Shown: piece by piece, positions 28,862 through 37,951 of the stretch
How the letters are laid out: the number at the start of each line of letters is the position of its first letter
Position numbering within the stretch: the first letter of the stretch is position 1
Source: Acidimicrobiaceae bacterium
GTDB taxonomy: Bacteria; Actinomycetota; Acidimicrobiia; Acidimicrobiales; JAUTXP01
Length of the DNA stretch: 64,000 nucleotides
Assembly (NCBI GenBank): GCA_030837965.1
Contig: JAUTXP010000013.1
Coordinates: forward strand, 1 to 64,000
Reading direction: 5' to 3'
Program-made: the position numbers and the translations under genes
Notes under the pieces: model-generated
Told to the model about the DNA's origin: nothing
Seen by the model: the letters and a program-made list of their open reading frames with translations, nothing else
The model's database searches: none

Positions 28862-29365
28862 TCAGTGGGGGTGGTCGCCGGCGAGGAGGGACAGGGCGTG
28901 GGGCAGCACGTCGAGCACCGCCTCCAGGCACTCGACGGCCCCATTGGTCGACCCCGGCGTGTTCAGCACCAGGGCCTGGCCGATGGTGCCCGCCGCGGCC
29001 CGAGACAGCCTGCCCAGCGGGCTGGCCAGGCGCATGGCCTCGGCCAGGCCGGGCGCCTCCCTGTCCAGCACCAGCCTGGTCCCCTCCGGCGTCTGGTCCC
29101 GCGGGCCGAAACCGGTCCCGCCCGTGGTGACGATCAGGCCCGCGAACCCGGCAGCCATGCCCCGCAACGCCCCGGCGACAGCGCTGGTGCCGTCGGCGGT
29201 CACAGCCCGGTCGACCACGTCGAAGCCCGCCTCGGCGAGCCGTTGCAGCAGGGCCTCTCCCGACGCGTCCTGGCGCGTCCCTTCGGCCACGCCGTCCGAC
29301 ACGGTGAGCACCTTGGCCAAGAGGGTCTTGGCCGAGACCGTCTTAGTTTTGGATGGGCTGGTCAC
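28862..29365 (-). CDS. MogA/MoaB-type molybdopterin adenylyltransferase-like protein
   Basis: 167 residues. The MoCF-binding fold is shown by LTVSDGVAEGTRQDASG, IVTTGGTGFGPRDQTPEGT and LNTPGSTNGAVECLEAVL. The known role is adenylylation of molybdopterin before metal insertion. It overlaps rpe by four bases; no other molybdenum-cofactor gene is in the window. Confidence 0.87.
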   Translation of the reverse strand: MTSPSKTKTVSAKTLLAKVLTVSDGVAEGTRQDASGEALLQRLAEAGFDVVDRAVTADGTSAVAGALRGMAAGFAGLIVTTGGTGFGPRDQTPEGTRLVLDREAPGLAEAMRLASPLGRLSRAAAGTIGQALVLNTPGSTNGAVECLEAVLDVLPHALSLLAGDHPH

Positions 29366-30030
29366 GCGGCCACTGCCGCGTCGGCGGCCACGCGGATGCG
29401 GCGGGCCGCGGCGGCCGGGTCGAGCCCGGTGCCGAAGATGGCGTTGCCGGCCACGAACACGTCCGCCCCTGCCGCGGCGGCGACGGGCGCGGTGGCCACG
29501 TCGATCCCGCCGTCGACCTGCACGGCCACGGCCAAGCCGCGGCGGGTGATCTCGGCCCGCGTGCGCTCGAGCTTGGGCATGACCTCGGCCATGAACTGCT
29601 GGCCTCCGAAGCCGGGGAAGACGGTCATCAGCAGCACCAGGTCGATGTCCCCCAGCCAGCGGCCGTAGGCCTCATACGGCGTGTCCGGGTTGACGGCCAG
29701 GCCCACGTCCAGCCCCAGGTCGCGCATCTGCCCGATGAGGTCCGCCGTGCCGCCGATCTCCACGTGCACGCTGCACCCGTCCGCCCCTGCCTTCTTGAAC
29801 GCCTCCAGGTAGGACCCCGGGTTGGTCATCATCAGGTGGCAGTCCAGATACAGGTCCGTGTGCTTGCGCAGCGACCGCACCACGGGCGGGCCGATGGTGA
29901 GGTTGGGCACGAAGTGCCCGTCCATCACATCCACGTGGAGCATGTCGGCCTCAGGGGCCACCGCGTCCACGGCCTGGGCCAGGGCCGCGAAGTCGGCCGA
30001 CAGGATGGAGGGGGCGATGCGCACGGCCAT
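29362..30030 (-). CDS. rpe: Ribulose-phosphate 3-epimerase
   Basis: 222-residue TIM-barrel metal enzyme interconverting ribulose-5-P and xylulose-5-P. IAPSILSADFAAL, HVDVMDGHFVPNLTIGP, HLMMTNP, MTVFPGFGGQQF and VQVDGGID are all present with metal-ligand His/Asp residues. It follows rsmB by 12 bases. Confidence 0.96.
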   Translation of the reverse strand: MAVRIAPSILSADFAALAQAVDAVAPEADMLHVDVMDGHFVPNLTIGPPVVRSLRKHTDLYLDCHLMMTNPGSYLEAFKKAGADGCSVHVEIGGTADLIGQMRDLGLDVGLAVNPDTPYEAYGRWLGDIDLVLLMTVFPGFGGQQFMAEVMPKLERTRAEITRRGLAVAVQVDGGIDVATAPVAAAAGADVFVAGNAIFGTGLDPAAAARRIRVAADAAVAA

Positions 30031-30042
30031 GTGCGGGCGAGG

Positions 30043-31209
30043 TTACCGGGGCGGGGTGCGCAGCCTGAGGACGTACATGCCGTCGGTCCCCGCCGTCTGC
30101 GGCAGCAGCCGGGCGCCCCGGCCGAGCGGGGTCCACGGCGGGCCGGGCGGGGGCAGGGCCACCAGGTCGGGATGGGCCTCGGCCAGCCACTTGTCGATGC
30201 CCACCGACTCGGCCAGCGTCATGGTGCACACGCTGTAGACGACCACGCCGCCCGGCTTGAGGAGGGCCACGGCGTTGTCCACCAAGGCCTTTTGCAGGTC
30301 GACCAGCCGGGGCACGTCCGCGGCCTGGATGCGCCAACGGGCGTCCGGCCTGCGGCGCAGCACGCCCAGCCCCGAACAGGGCGCGTCGAGCAGGACCCGG
30401 TCGAACGCGTGGGGCCGATACGGCGGCATGCGGCCGTCGGCGACCAGGGGGACCACGTTGGACGCACGCAGTCGGCGCACGTTCGACTCGATGAGGCCCA
30501 CCCGAGTGGGGTTGACGTCCGACGCCGCCACCATCCCGCTGCCGCCCGCGGCCGCCATGGCGGCAGCCATGGCCGTGGCCTTGCCCCCGGGCGCGGCGCA
30601 CAGGTCGGCCACGACGTCGCCCGGCCGCACGTCGACGGCCGCGGCCACCAGTTGCGACCCCTCGTCCTGGATGTAGCCGTCGGGCCGTTCGGTTACCGGC
30701 GGCGCCTCGTTCATCGTCTTCAGCGCGGCCAGCGCGTCGTCGGCGCCCAGCTCGCGGGCCATGCGCTCCACGATCCAGTCGGGGTAGCTCAACTCGGTGG
30801 GCGGGTTGGGCCAGCGGGGGGGCAGTGAGCCCGCCACCTTGCGCAGCACGGCGTTGACCAGACCGGCCGAGCGCACGGGCGCGGCGTCGACGGTGGCCGC
30901 CACCGCGGCGTGAGGCGGCACCCCGAGGAACGCCAGTTGATAGGCGCCCAGTCGCAAGACGTTGCGCGTCTCGGCGTCGAGGGGCCGGTTGATGAAACGG
31001 TCGACCAGCCAGTCGCAGGCTCGGCGCATGCGCGTCGTCCCGTACGACAGCTCCGTGACGAAGGCCCGGTCGCGCTGGTCGAGGTCGCAGTCGTCCAAGA
31101 GACGGGGCACGGCCAGGTTGGCGTACGCCCCCTCCTCGATCTCGAGCAAGGCCCGGAGGGCCAACGCCCGGGCGCCGACGCCGGGGCCTGAGTGGGGCCT
31201 AGTCGCCAA
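30043..31209 (-). CDS. rsmB: 16S rRNA (cytosine-5) methyltransferase RsmB
   Basis: About 388 residues. The N-terminal NusB-like domain (about 20-150, EGAYANLAVPRLL) is followed by a Rossmann methyltransferase domain with VVADLCAAPGGKATAMA, the DAPCSGLGVLRRRPD motif and the catalytic YSVCTM Cys. There is no ATG/GTG near the start; TTG at 31209 overlaps the fmt stop by 11 bases and is the best candidate, with TTG at 31164 as a fallback. Confidence 0.92.
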   Translation of the reverse strand: MATRPHSGPGVGARALALRALLEIEEGAYANLAVPRLLDDCDLDQRDRAFVTELSYGTTRMRRACDWLVDRFINRPLDAETRNVLRLGAYQLAFLGVPPHAAVAATVDAAPVRSAGLVNAVLRKVAGSLPPRWPNPPTELSYPDWIVERMARELGADDALAALKTMNEAPPVTERPDGYIQDEGSQLVAAAVDVRPGDVVADLCAAPGGKATAMAAAMAAAGGSGMVAASDVNPTRVGLIESNVRRLRASNVVPLVADGRMPPYRPHAFDRVLLDAPCSGLGVLRRRPDARWRIQAADVPRLVDLQKALVDNAVALLKPGGVVVYSVCTMTLAESVGIDKWLAEAHPDLVALPPPGPPWTPLGRGARLLPQTAGTDGMYVLRLRTPPR

Positions 31210-32035
31210 AGCGCTCGTCGGGGCCGGGGCGGGCGCCGTTGGCCCACGCGTTGGCCGCCATCGGCCCCTTGCCCTCGGGCTGCACCTCGGTGACCACCAG
31301 GTCGCCGATGCGGTGGCCCGCGGCATCGAGGTCGAGGGTCGCCCGCAGGATGCGCAGGCGCCTGCCTCGGAACGTGGTCCAGGCCCGGCCCAGGCGGACG
31401 AGGCGGTGGATCTCGGCCGCGGGCTTGGACCAGTCGATGCAGAACTCCTCGGGCTCCAGCTTGGCCGCGTAGGTCGGCTCGCCCTGCTGCTCGCTCGGTT
31501 CTCCCAAGCCGGTGCGGAGACGGTCGACCAACAGGCCGGTGCCGATCTCCACCAGTCTGCTGCGCAGGTCGTCGGCCGTCTCCTCCGCCCCGATAGGGGT
31601 CGACTCGCACGTGTAGACGGGGCCGGTGTCGAGGCCCTCGTCCAGGGCCATGATGCACACGCCCGTCTCGGCGTCGCCCGCCAGGATGGCCCGCTCGACC
31701 GGCGCCGCGCCCCGCCACCTCGGCAGCAGCGAGAAGTGGACGTTGACCATGGGAAGGCGGTCGAGGACGTGGGGCTTGATGAGCTTGCCGAAGGCCACGA
31801 CCACACCGAGTTCGGCGTCGACCCCGTCCTCCAGCACGGCGTCGACCTGATAGGCGACGGGGATGCCCAACTCCTCGGCCGCCTGTTTCACCGGACTCGG
31901 GACGAGGGCCGATCCCCGGCCCCGCTTCTTGTCGGGCTGGGTCACGGCGATGGCGATGTCGTGGCCGTCTGCGGCCAGGGCCCGCAAGGTGGGCACGGCC
32001 GCCTCGGGGGTGCCGAGGAAGGCGATCCTGGTCAT
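31199..32035 (-). CDS. fmt: Methionyl-tRNA formyltransferase
   Basis: 278 residues, somewhat shorter than the usual 310. It has VTQPDKKRGRG, VVVAFGKLIKPHVL and the active-site HFSLLPRWRGAAPVERAIL, then a short C-terminal OB-like domain. It formylates initiator Met-tRNA and sits beside def, which removes the formyl group. Confidence 0.95.
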   Translation of the reverse strand: MTRIAFLGTPEAAVPTLRALAADGHDIAIAVTQPDKKRGRGSALVPSPVKQAAEELGIPVAYQVDAVLEDGVDAELGVVVAFGKLIKPHVLDRLPMVNVHFSLLPRWRGAAPVERAILAGDAETGVCIMALDEGLDTGPVYTCESTPIGAEETADDLRSRLVEIGTGLLVDRLRTGLGEPSEQQGEPTYAAKLEPEEFCIDWSKPAAEIHRLVRLGRAWTTFRGRRLRILRATLDLDAAGHRIGDLVVTEVQPEGKGPMAANAWANGARPGPDERFGD

Positions 32036-32048
32036 GCCCGCTCCGGCC

Positions 32049-32579
32049 CTAGCGGGGTCGGACGTCGCCGTCGGCGTCGAGCAGGGCCAGGTCCCGGTTG
32101 CGCAGCGTGCGCAGGGCCTGCTTGCGGGTGTCCGGGTCCAGCCGCTCGATTAGCAGCGTGCCGTTGAGATGGTCCATCTCGTGCTGGAAGACCCGAGCCT
32201 CGAACTCGTCGGCCTCGATGGACACCTCGTTCCCCTCCAGGTCGAACCCGGTCAGGTGGACCACCTTGGGCCGAGTGATGTGCCAGTACAGGCCGGGCAC
32301 CGACAGGCACCCCTCCTCGTACGTCCACTCCCCGTCCGACTCGACGATGGCCGGGTTCACGATCACCCGCGCCCCCGCGCCCGCGTCGTACACGAAGATG
32401 CGCTTCTGCACGCCGACCTGGGGCGCAGCCAGGCCCGCGCCGGGGGCGCCGTACATGGTGTCGATCATGTCCTGGGCCAGCTTGGCCAGCTTGCCGTCCA
32501 AGTCCGTGACCTCGGCGGCGCGCTGCTTGAGCACAGGGTCGCCAAAGACGCGAATGGGATGGGTGGCCACGGCCTTCAA
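32049..32579 (-). CDS. def: Peptide deformylase
   Basis: 176 residues with all three metal-site motifs: GAGLAAPQVG, EEGCLSVPG and HEMDHLNG. It removes N-formyl groups from nascent proteins. It follows priA by 41 bases and precedes fmt by 13. Confidence 0.97.
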   Translation of the reverse strand: MKAVATHPIRVFGDPVLKQRAAEVTDLDGKLAKLAQDMIDTMYGAPGAGLAAPQVGVQKRIFVYDAGAGARVIVNPAIVESDGEWTYEEGCLSVPGLYWHITRPKVVHLTGFDLEGNEVSIEADEFEARVFQHEMDHLNGTLLIERLDPDTRKQALRTLRNRDLALLDADGDVRPR

Positions 32580-32620
32580 GGCTATCGGACGACCCTCCCA
32601 ACCCGAACCGCTCGACGGGC

Positions 32621-34294
32621 TCAGAAGCGCAGCGGGTCGACCTCGACTCGGAGCCGGCCCGCCGGACGGGCCGTGCGGGACAGGGCGTCGGCCAGAGCGG
32701 CGTGGTCGGGAGCGCGCACCAGCCAGCGGCCGTCGTCGGGTCCGAGCACCTCGACGGCAGTGTCGGCCGAAAGGGCGTCCACGAAGACAGGTGCAGCCTC
32801 GCCCGACACCAGGGCCAGGGCCGCGAACGGAGGCAGGCCCAGGGCCTGCCTGCGCTCGCCCTCCACCGCGGCCAGGCGTCCGGGGTCGGCGTGCAAGGCC
32901 GCGTCGAGCACCTCATGCGCGGGGGCGCGCGTCTGCACCAGAACCCGCCCGCTCCCCCGTCCGCCAACCAGCCTGCTGGCCCGGGCCAGCAAGGCCAGGG
33001 CCTGCTCGCCCGCCCGGTACCGCGGCGCCAACAGCTCCTGGTCGAAGTCGAGGAAGGCCACCACGTCGACGGCATCGAGCCGGTGCAGCAGGGCCTCGGT
33101 GCCGACCAACACCCGGTTGGCCGGCAGGTCGGCCGTGTCAGCCGTGACCTCGGCCACGGGCTCGCCCGCCAGCGCGGCCAGCTCCTCGGCCACGCGGGAC
33201 ACGCCGAGGCGCAGCAGCTTCAGCCGTTGCGACCCGCAGGCCTGGCACACGACGGGCCGGTCGAGCCCGCAGCGTCGGCAGTGAAGTCGGGCCGCTTCCA
33301 CCGACTCGACCGACGCGTCGCAGCGTTCGCAGCGGGCCAGCTCGCCGCACGCGGCGCAGGCCAACAGCTTGGCCCTGCCCTTGCGGTTGAGGATGCACGC
33401 CACCCGCCCCCCGCCGCGCAGCAGCGTCACCAAGCGGTCGCTGAACAGGCCCGAGCGCGGGTCTTCCTTGCGCCGGTCCACCACTTCCAGCGCGGCCCAC
33501 CCGGCCCGCTCCTGCGCACGCGAGGGCACGACGACGTCCGCAGCCCACCGCTCCTGCTCCAACGTCGGGCACGGTGTCACCAACACGCACGGCACCGCCG
33601 CCCGGCGGGCTCGCTCAGCCGCGACCTGCCACGCGTTCCACGTCGGCGTGCGCTCCTCTTGGTACACCTCGTCGTGGGCGTCGAGGACGATCACGGCCGA
33701 CAGGCCCGGCGCAGGCGCCCACGCCGCGGCCCGCGCCCCGACCACCACGGACCCGCCCGCAGCGGCCCTGGCCCAGTCGCGCGGCACCAGCGCGACCGGG
33801 ACGCGCGCCCGGCGCAGCCGCATGGCGAGCAGGCCGGCCTGGTCGACCGACGGAGCCAGCACCAGCGCGTCCCCCGTGGCCGCGGCAGCCAGCACGACCG
33901 GATACACGTCGGCCGCGGGCGCGAGTCGCAACACCGTCCGGCCGCCCGCGGGCAAGGCCGGCGCAGTCACCGGCAGCCGTTCCGCCGCGGCCGGCGGAGG
34001 CAGGCCGCGCACGACCACCGCAGGCGAGGCCGACCGCAACAAGGACGTGAGCCTCCCCGCCCATCGCCACGCGGCCCACTCGGCCACCTCGATCACGTCG
34101 GCCGCAGGCCCAAGCCCGGAGACCTTGTTGACCTGACGCAAGGCCACGTCCGCGGGCGGGTCCACGTCCACGTCCACCACCCACGCCCCCACCCGCCGCC
34201 CGTTCAAGGTGACGCGCACAAGGGCGCCGACGGGCGTGTCGGGCGGGGCCAGATAGTCGAAGCGCTTGTCGATGCCGGCCACGTCCGGCACCAC
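32621..34294 (-). CDS. priA: Probable primosomal protein N' (PriA), helicase-inactive type
   Basis: 557 residues. The N-terminal 3'-DNA-binding domain is recognisable (RFDYLAPPDTPVGALVRVTLNGRRVGAWVV) and eight Cys of the zinc region are intact (CAACGELARCERC and CRRCGLDRPVVCQACG). The Walker A loop is absent and the DEXH box reads VIVLDAHDEVYQEE, so ATP-driven unwinding is unlikely. Actinobacterial PriA proteins are known to be shortened this way. GTG at 34294 or 34291 gives the start, six bases after the metK stop. Confidence 0.88.
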   Translation of the reverse strand: MVPDVAGIDKRFDYLAPPDTPVGALVRVTLNGRRVGAWVVDVDVDPPADVALRQVNKVSGLGPAADVIEVAEWAAWRWAGRLTSLLRSASPAVVVRGLPPPAAAERLPVTAPALPAGGRTVLRLAPAADVYPVVLAAAATGDALVLAPSVDQAGLLAMRLRRARVPVALVPRDWARAAAGGSVVVGARAAAWAPAPGLSAVIVLDAHDEVYQEERTPTWNAWQVAAERARRAAVPCVLVTPCPTLEQERWAADVVVPSRAQERAGWAALEVVDRRKEDPRSGLFSDRLVTLLRGGGRVACILNRKGRAKLLACAACGELARCERCDASVESVEAARLHCRRCGLDRPVVCQACGSQRLKLLRLGVSRVAEELAALAGEPVAEVTADTADLPANRVLVGTEALLHRLDAVDVVAFLDFDQELLAPRYRAGEQALALLARASRLVGGRGSGRVLVQTRAPAHEVLDAALHADPGRLAAVEGERRQALGLPPFAALALVSGEAAPVFVDALSADTAVEVLGPDDGRWLVRAPDHAALADALSRTARPAGRLRVEVDPLRF

Positions 34295-34299
34295 GCGGA

Positions 34300-35493
34300 C
34301 TACACGTTCAGCGCCCGCTTCAATTCCTCCAGCTTCGACAGCGCCTCCCACGTGAACTCCTTGTCGGAGCGGCCGAAGTGGCCGTAGGCCGCGGTGCGAC
34401 GGTAGATGGGCCGGCGCAGGTCGAGGTCGCGCACGATGGCCGCCGGGCGCAGATCGAAGACCTCGTCGATGGCCTTGGCGATGGCCAGCGGGTCGACCTG
34501 CTCGGTGCCGAACGTCTCGACCATGACCGACACGGGCCGGGCCACGCCGATGGCGTAGGCCACTTGGATCTCGCAGCGCCGGGCCGCACCGGATGCGACC
34601 ACGTGCTTGGCCACCCACCGGGCCGCGTACGCGCCCGACCGGTCCACCTTGGACGGGTCCTTGCCCGAGAAGGCGCCGCCGCCGTGGCGGGCCGAGCCTC
34701 CATAGGTGTCCACGATGATCTTGCGACCGGTGAGCCCGGTGTCGGCGTGGGGCCCGCCCAACTCGAAGCGCCCGGTCGGGTTGGCCAGGAGCTGGTACGA
34801 GTCCTGGGCGAACTGGGCCGGGAGCATGGGGTGGACCACGTGCTCGTTCAGGTCCGGCTTGAGCATGGTCTCGATGTCGAGGTTGGGCGCGTGCTGGGTG
34901 GAGATGAGCACCGTCTTCAGCGCCACAGGCCTGCCGTCCTCGTACTCGAACGTCACCTGCGTCTTGCCGTCGGGCCGCAGGTAGGGCAGCACGCCCGCCT
35001 TGCGCACTTCGGACAGGCGTTGGGCCAAGCGGTGGGCCAGCCAGATCGGGAGCGGCATGAGGTCGTCGGTCTCGTCGCAGGCGAACCCGAACATCATCCC
35101 CTGGTCGCCCGCGCCCTGGGCGTTGAGCTCGTCCTCCCCGGCCTTGCCGGTGCGCACCTCGAAGGCGGTGGACACGCCTTGGCCGATGTCGGGCGACTGC
35201 TCGTCGATGGCGGTGATGACGCCGCACGTGTTGCCGTCGAAGCCGAACGACTCGCGGTCGTAGCCGATGTCGCACACGGTCTGGCGCACCAGCTTCGGGA
35301 TGTCGACGTAGGCCGACGTGGTGATCTCGCCCGCCACCACCACCAACCCGGTGGTGAGCAGCGTCTCGCAGGCCACCCGGCCGGTGGCGTCCTCGTGCAG
35401 GATGGCGTCGAGGACGGTGTCGGAGATCTGGTCGGCCATCTTGTCGGGATGGCCCTCGGTGACGGACTCGGAGGTGAAGGTGTAGCGGCTCAT
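34300..35493 (-). CDS. metK: S-adenosylmethionine synthetase
   Basis: 397 residues. [35 protein letters not shown] and [19 protein letters not shown] are the family signatures. It makes SAM from methionine and ATP, the donor for the three methyltransferases in the window. ATGA overlap with coaBC, so no SAM riboswitch is possible here. Confidence 0.97.
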   Translation of the reverse strand: MSRYTFTSESVTEGHPDKMADQISDTVLDAILHEDATGRVACETLLTTGLVVVAGEITTSAYVDIPKLVRQTVCDIGYDRESFGFDGNTCGVITAIDEQSPDIGQGVSTAFEVRTGKAGEDELNAQGAGDQGMMFGFACDETDDLMPLPIWLAHRLAQRLSEVRKAGVLPYLRPDGKTQVTFEYEDGRPVALKTVLISTQHAPNLDIETMLKPDLNEHVVHPMLPAQFAQDSYQLLANPTGRFELGGPHADTGLTGRKIIVDTYGGSARHGGGAFSGKDPSKVDRSGAYAARWVAKHVVASGAARRCEIQVAYAIGVARPVSVMVETFGTEQVDPLAIAKAIDEVFDLRPAAIVRDLDLRRPIYRRTAAYGHFGRSDKEFTWEALSKLEELKRALNV

Positions 35494-36692
35494 GGCCGGG
35501 CTCCTAGGCGGCTGACGGCGGCGTCGAGGACGATGCGGGCGACACTGCGCTTGTCGGTGAGTGGGACATTCTGCTCGCTGCCGTCTGCTCCCAACACATC
35601 GACGCGGTTGGTCTCGTGCTCGAACCCGGCGCCCGGCGCGGTGACGTCGTTGACCACGATCAGGTCGAGGTTCTTGCGGGCCAGCTTGCGCCTGGCCTCT
35701 TCCTTGGGGTTGTTGGTCTCGGCCGCGAAGCCGACCAGCACCTGCCCCGCCCGCTTGCGCTCCCCGAGCGCGGCCAGCACGTCGGTCGTGGGCTCGAGGA
35801 CGATGTCGGGCACGCCCTCGCCCTTCTTGATCTTCTTTTCGGCCGGGGCCTTGGGCCGAAAGTCGGCCACCGCCGCGGCCATCACGACCACGTCGGCGTC
35901 GGCCGCCGCGCCCAGCACCGCGTCCTCCATCTGGGCCGCGGTATCCACCTTCACCCGCTCGACGGGCCCGGGGGCCCACCGGTCGGTGGTGGTCACGAGG
36001 GTGACGCGTGCGCCGCGGGTCGCGGCCTCGTGGGCGAAGGCGTGGCCCTGCTTGCCGGACGACCGGTTGCCGATGAAGCGCACGGGGTCGATGGGCTCGC
36101 GCGTGCCGCCCGCGCTGACGACGAGGTGTCGGCCCGCCAGGTCCTGCGGGGCCAACGCCCGCTCCACCGCGAAGAGGATGTCGTCGGGCTCGGCCAGCCG
36201 CCCGGCGCCTTCGTCGCCCCCCGCCAGGCGGCCCACGGCCGGGTCGACCACGTGCACGCCGCGGCGCCGCAACGTGGCGATGTTGTCCTGCACGGCCGGG
36301 TGCTCCCACATCTCGGTGTGCATGGCCGGGCAGACGACGACTGGGGCGCGGGTGGCCAGCAGCGTGGCGATGAGCAGGTCGTCGGAGATGCCCGCCGTGT
36401 ACTTGCCAATGACTCGCGCCGTGGCGGGCGCCACCACGATGACGTCCGCGCTGCGGCCCAGTTGGGTGTGCGGGATGGCCTCGACCTCGTCCCACAACGA
36501 CGTGCGGGCCTTCTCCGAGCCCAGCGCGTCGAAGGTGACCTGGCCCACGAAACGGGTGGCGTCCTCGGTGAGCACGGGGCTGACGAAGGCGCCCGCGTCG
36601 ACCATGCGCCTGCACAGCTCGACTGCCTTGTAGGCGGCGATGCCGCCGGAGACGCCGAGCACCACCCGGCGCCCGGCCAGCCACGTGGTCAT
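35490..36692 (-). CDS. coaBC: Bifunctional phosphopantothenoylcysteine decarboxylase/synthetase
   Basis: 400 residues. The N-terminal CoaC flavoprotein shows [11 protein letters not shown], the catalytic His in [11 protein letters not shown] and [10 protein letters not shown]; the C-terminal CoaB ligase shows [21 protein letters not shown]. It makes 4'-phosphopantetheine from phosphopantothenate and cysteine. It follows rpoZ by 13 bases. Confidence 0.96.
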   Translation of the reverse strand: MTTWLAGRRVVLGVSGGIAAYKAVELCRRMVDAGAFVSPVLTEDATRFVGQVTFDALGSEKARTSLWDEVEAIPHTQLGRSADVIVVAPATARVIGKYTAGISDDLLIATLLATRAPVVVCPAMHTEMWEHPAVQDNIATLRRRGVHVVDPAVGRLAGGDEGAGRLAEPDDILFAVERALAPQDLAGRHLVVSAGGTREPIDPVRFIGNRSSGKQGHAFAHEAATRGARVTLVTTTDRWAPGPVERVKVDTAAQMEDAVLGAAADADVVVMAAAVADFRPKAPAEKKIKKGEGVPDIVLEPTTDVLAALGERKRAGQVLVGFAAETNNPKEEARRKLARKNLDLIVVNDVTAPGAGFEHETNRVDVLGADGSEQNVPLTDKRSVARIVLDAAVSRLGARP

Positions 36693-36705
36693 GGCTGGTG
36701 GGCCT

Positions 36706-36990
36706 TTAGCCCTCGGCGGGGGCCTCTTCGCCCTCGGCGTCCTCTTCGACCCGGTGGAACACGATCTTGGCCGCGGCCACCTCTTCCAAGGCGATGGAGA
36801 GCGGCTTGCGGGACACGGACGTGACCTGGGGCGGCACGATGGCGCCCAGCCCCTCGCCCAACTGGTTGAAGTAGGAGTTGATCTGACGGCCTCGCTTGGC
36901 GGCCAGGGTGACCAGGGTGAACTTGGAGTCGACCTTGTCGAGCAGGCTCTCGATAGGCGGGTCCATCATGGTCGGGCGGCGCGTGGCCAT
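36706..36990 (-). CDS. rpoZ: RNA polymerase omega subunit
   Basis: 94 residues with DPPIESLLDKVDSKFTLVTLAAKRGRQIN and a SRKPLSIALEEVAAAKI segment, then an acidic tail. Typical position between gmk and coaBC. The ATG shares one base with the gmk stop (TGATG). Confidence 0.95.
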   Translation of the reverse strand: MATRRPTMMDPPIESLLDKVDSKFTLVTLAAKRGRQINSYFNQLGEGLGAIVPPQVTSVSRKPLSIALEEVAAAKIVFHRVEEDAEGEEAPAEG

Positions 36991-37547
36991 CAGGTGGTTC
37001 CTCCGGGATTGCGGTGCCTGGCAAGTATACCGGCGACCTCGTCCACAGCCCGGGTCAGGTCGTCGTTGATGACCACGTGGTCGGCGATCTCGCGGCCCCG
37101 GGCCTCCTCGTGCTCGGCCAGGGCCAGCCGCTTGGCGATCTGCTCGTCGGTGTCGCCCCGCTTGCGCAGACGCTCCTCCTGCACGGCGCGCGACGGCGGC
37201 TGGATGAGGATCACCAACGGGTCGGGGAAGCGGGCGCGCACCTGCTCGGCGCCCTGCACGTCGATCTCCAGCACGATGTCCTTGCCGTCCAGCCCGTGAG
37301 GCGGGTCGGGGGTGGGCGTGCCGTACAGGTGCCCGAGGAACTCGGCCCATTCGAGGAAGCCCGCGTCAGCGATGCGCTTTTCGAACGTGGGCCTGTCCAC
37401 GAAGTTGTAGGCGTCGGCCGACTCGCCTGGGCGGCGGGGGCGTGTGGTCCACGACCGGCTCAGCCAGAGCCGCTCGTCGCGCTCAAGGAGGCGGGCCACC
37501 AGCGTGCCCTTGCCCACCCCCCCGGGTCCGAAGACGACGACGATCAG
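36990..37547 (-). CDS. gmk: Guanylate kinase, probably starting with CTG
   Basis: 185 residues. The P-loop VVFGPGGVGKGTLVARLL begins at residue 4 and LSRSWTTRPRRPGE plus AYNFVDRPTF follow; the enzyme phosphorylates GMP. The only conventional start in frame (GTG 37517) cuts the P-loop in half. The CTG at 37547 overlaps the mihF stop as CTGA and gives the expected N-terminus with initiating Met followed by IVVVFGPGG. The P-loop GPGGVGKGT differs from the usual GPSGVGKGT. Confidence 0.92.
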   Translation of the reverse strand: MIVVVFGPGGVGKGTLVARLLERDERLWLSRSWTTRPRRPGESADAYNFVDRPTFEKRIADAGFLEWAEFLGHLYGTPTPDPPHGLDGKDIVLEIDVQGAEQVRARFPDPLVILIQPPSRAVQEERLRKRGDTDEQIAKRLALAEHEEARGREIADHVVINDDLTRAVDEVAGILARHRNPGGTT

Positions 37548-37864
37548 GGCTGCCCGAGCTCCTTGAGCAGATTGTCGCGCTGCTGCTTGCCCAGCCCTTG
37601 GATGCGGCGGGACTCGCTGATGTGGACCGTCTCCATGAGCCGGCGGGCCTTGACCTTGCCCAGGCCGGGCAGCGACTCGAGGACGGCGAGCACCTTCATC
37701 TTGCCCACCACGTCGTCGCGGGTTCCTTGGTCGAGCAGCTCCTGAAAGCTGATCGAGCCCATCTTGAGCTTCTCTTTCAACTCGGCGCGTTGACGACGGG
37801 CGGCGGCGGCTTTGTCGAGCGCAGCCAGTCGTTGCTCAGGCGAAAGCGAGGGCGGCAGCGGCAT
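37544..37864 (-). CDS. mihF: Actinobacterial integration host factor
   Basis: 106 residues: a long N-terminal basic/alanine helix (KAAAARRQRAELKEKLK), then the helix-two-turn-helix region LESLPGLGKVKARRLMETVHISESRRIQGLG. A small basic nucleoid protein known from mycobacteria and Streptomyces; location next to gmk-rpoZ is the standard actinobacterial arrangement. A TAGGGT box six bases before the ATG suggests a leaderless mRNA. Confidence 0.93.
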   Translation of the reverse strand: MPLPPSLSPEQRLAALDKAAAARRQRAELKEKLKMGSISFQELLDQGTRDDVVGKMKVLAVLESLPGLGKVKARRLMETVHISESRRIQGLGKQQRDNLLKELGQP

Positions 37865-37870
37865 GTGGGC

Positions 37871-37898
37871 ACCCTAGCGCGGCCGTCATCCTGTCCAA
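37871..37898 (-). promoter_or_regulatory. Promoter of mihF-gmk-rpoZ and downstream genes
   Basis: On the minus strand TTGGAC (37893-37898), 16 bases, TAGGGT (37871-37876), six bases, ATG. Transcription would start at or beside the start codon. Confidence 0.6.
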
Positions 37899-37951
37899 TC
37901 TGGGGGCACGCGGCCCGACGTTCGCTCGGCGTCGGCGCTGGCCGGGCCGGG

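Noticed and set aside
30043-31209. Frameshift or truncation at the start of rsmB, gmk, trmH and infC because no ATG is available
   Set aside because: In each case a TTG, CTG or ATC start at the overlap or with a ribosome-binding site restores the full family N-terminus without any indel.
35490-35500. SAM riboswitch upstream of metK
   Set aside because: metK overlaps coaBC by four bases, leaving no leader.
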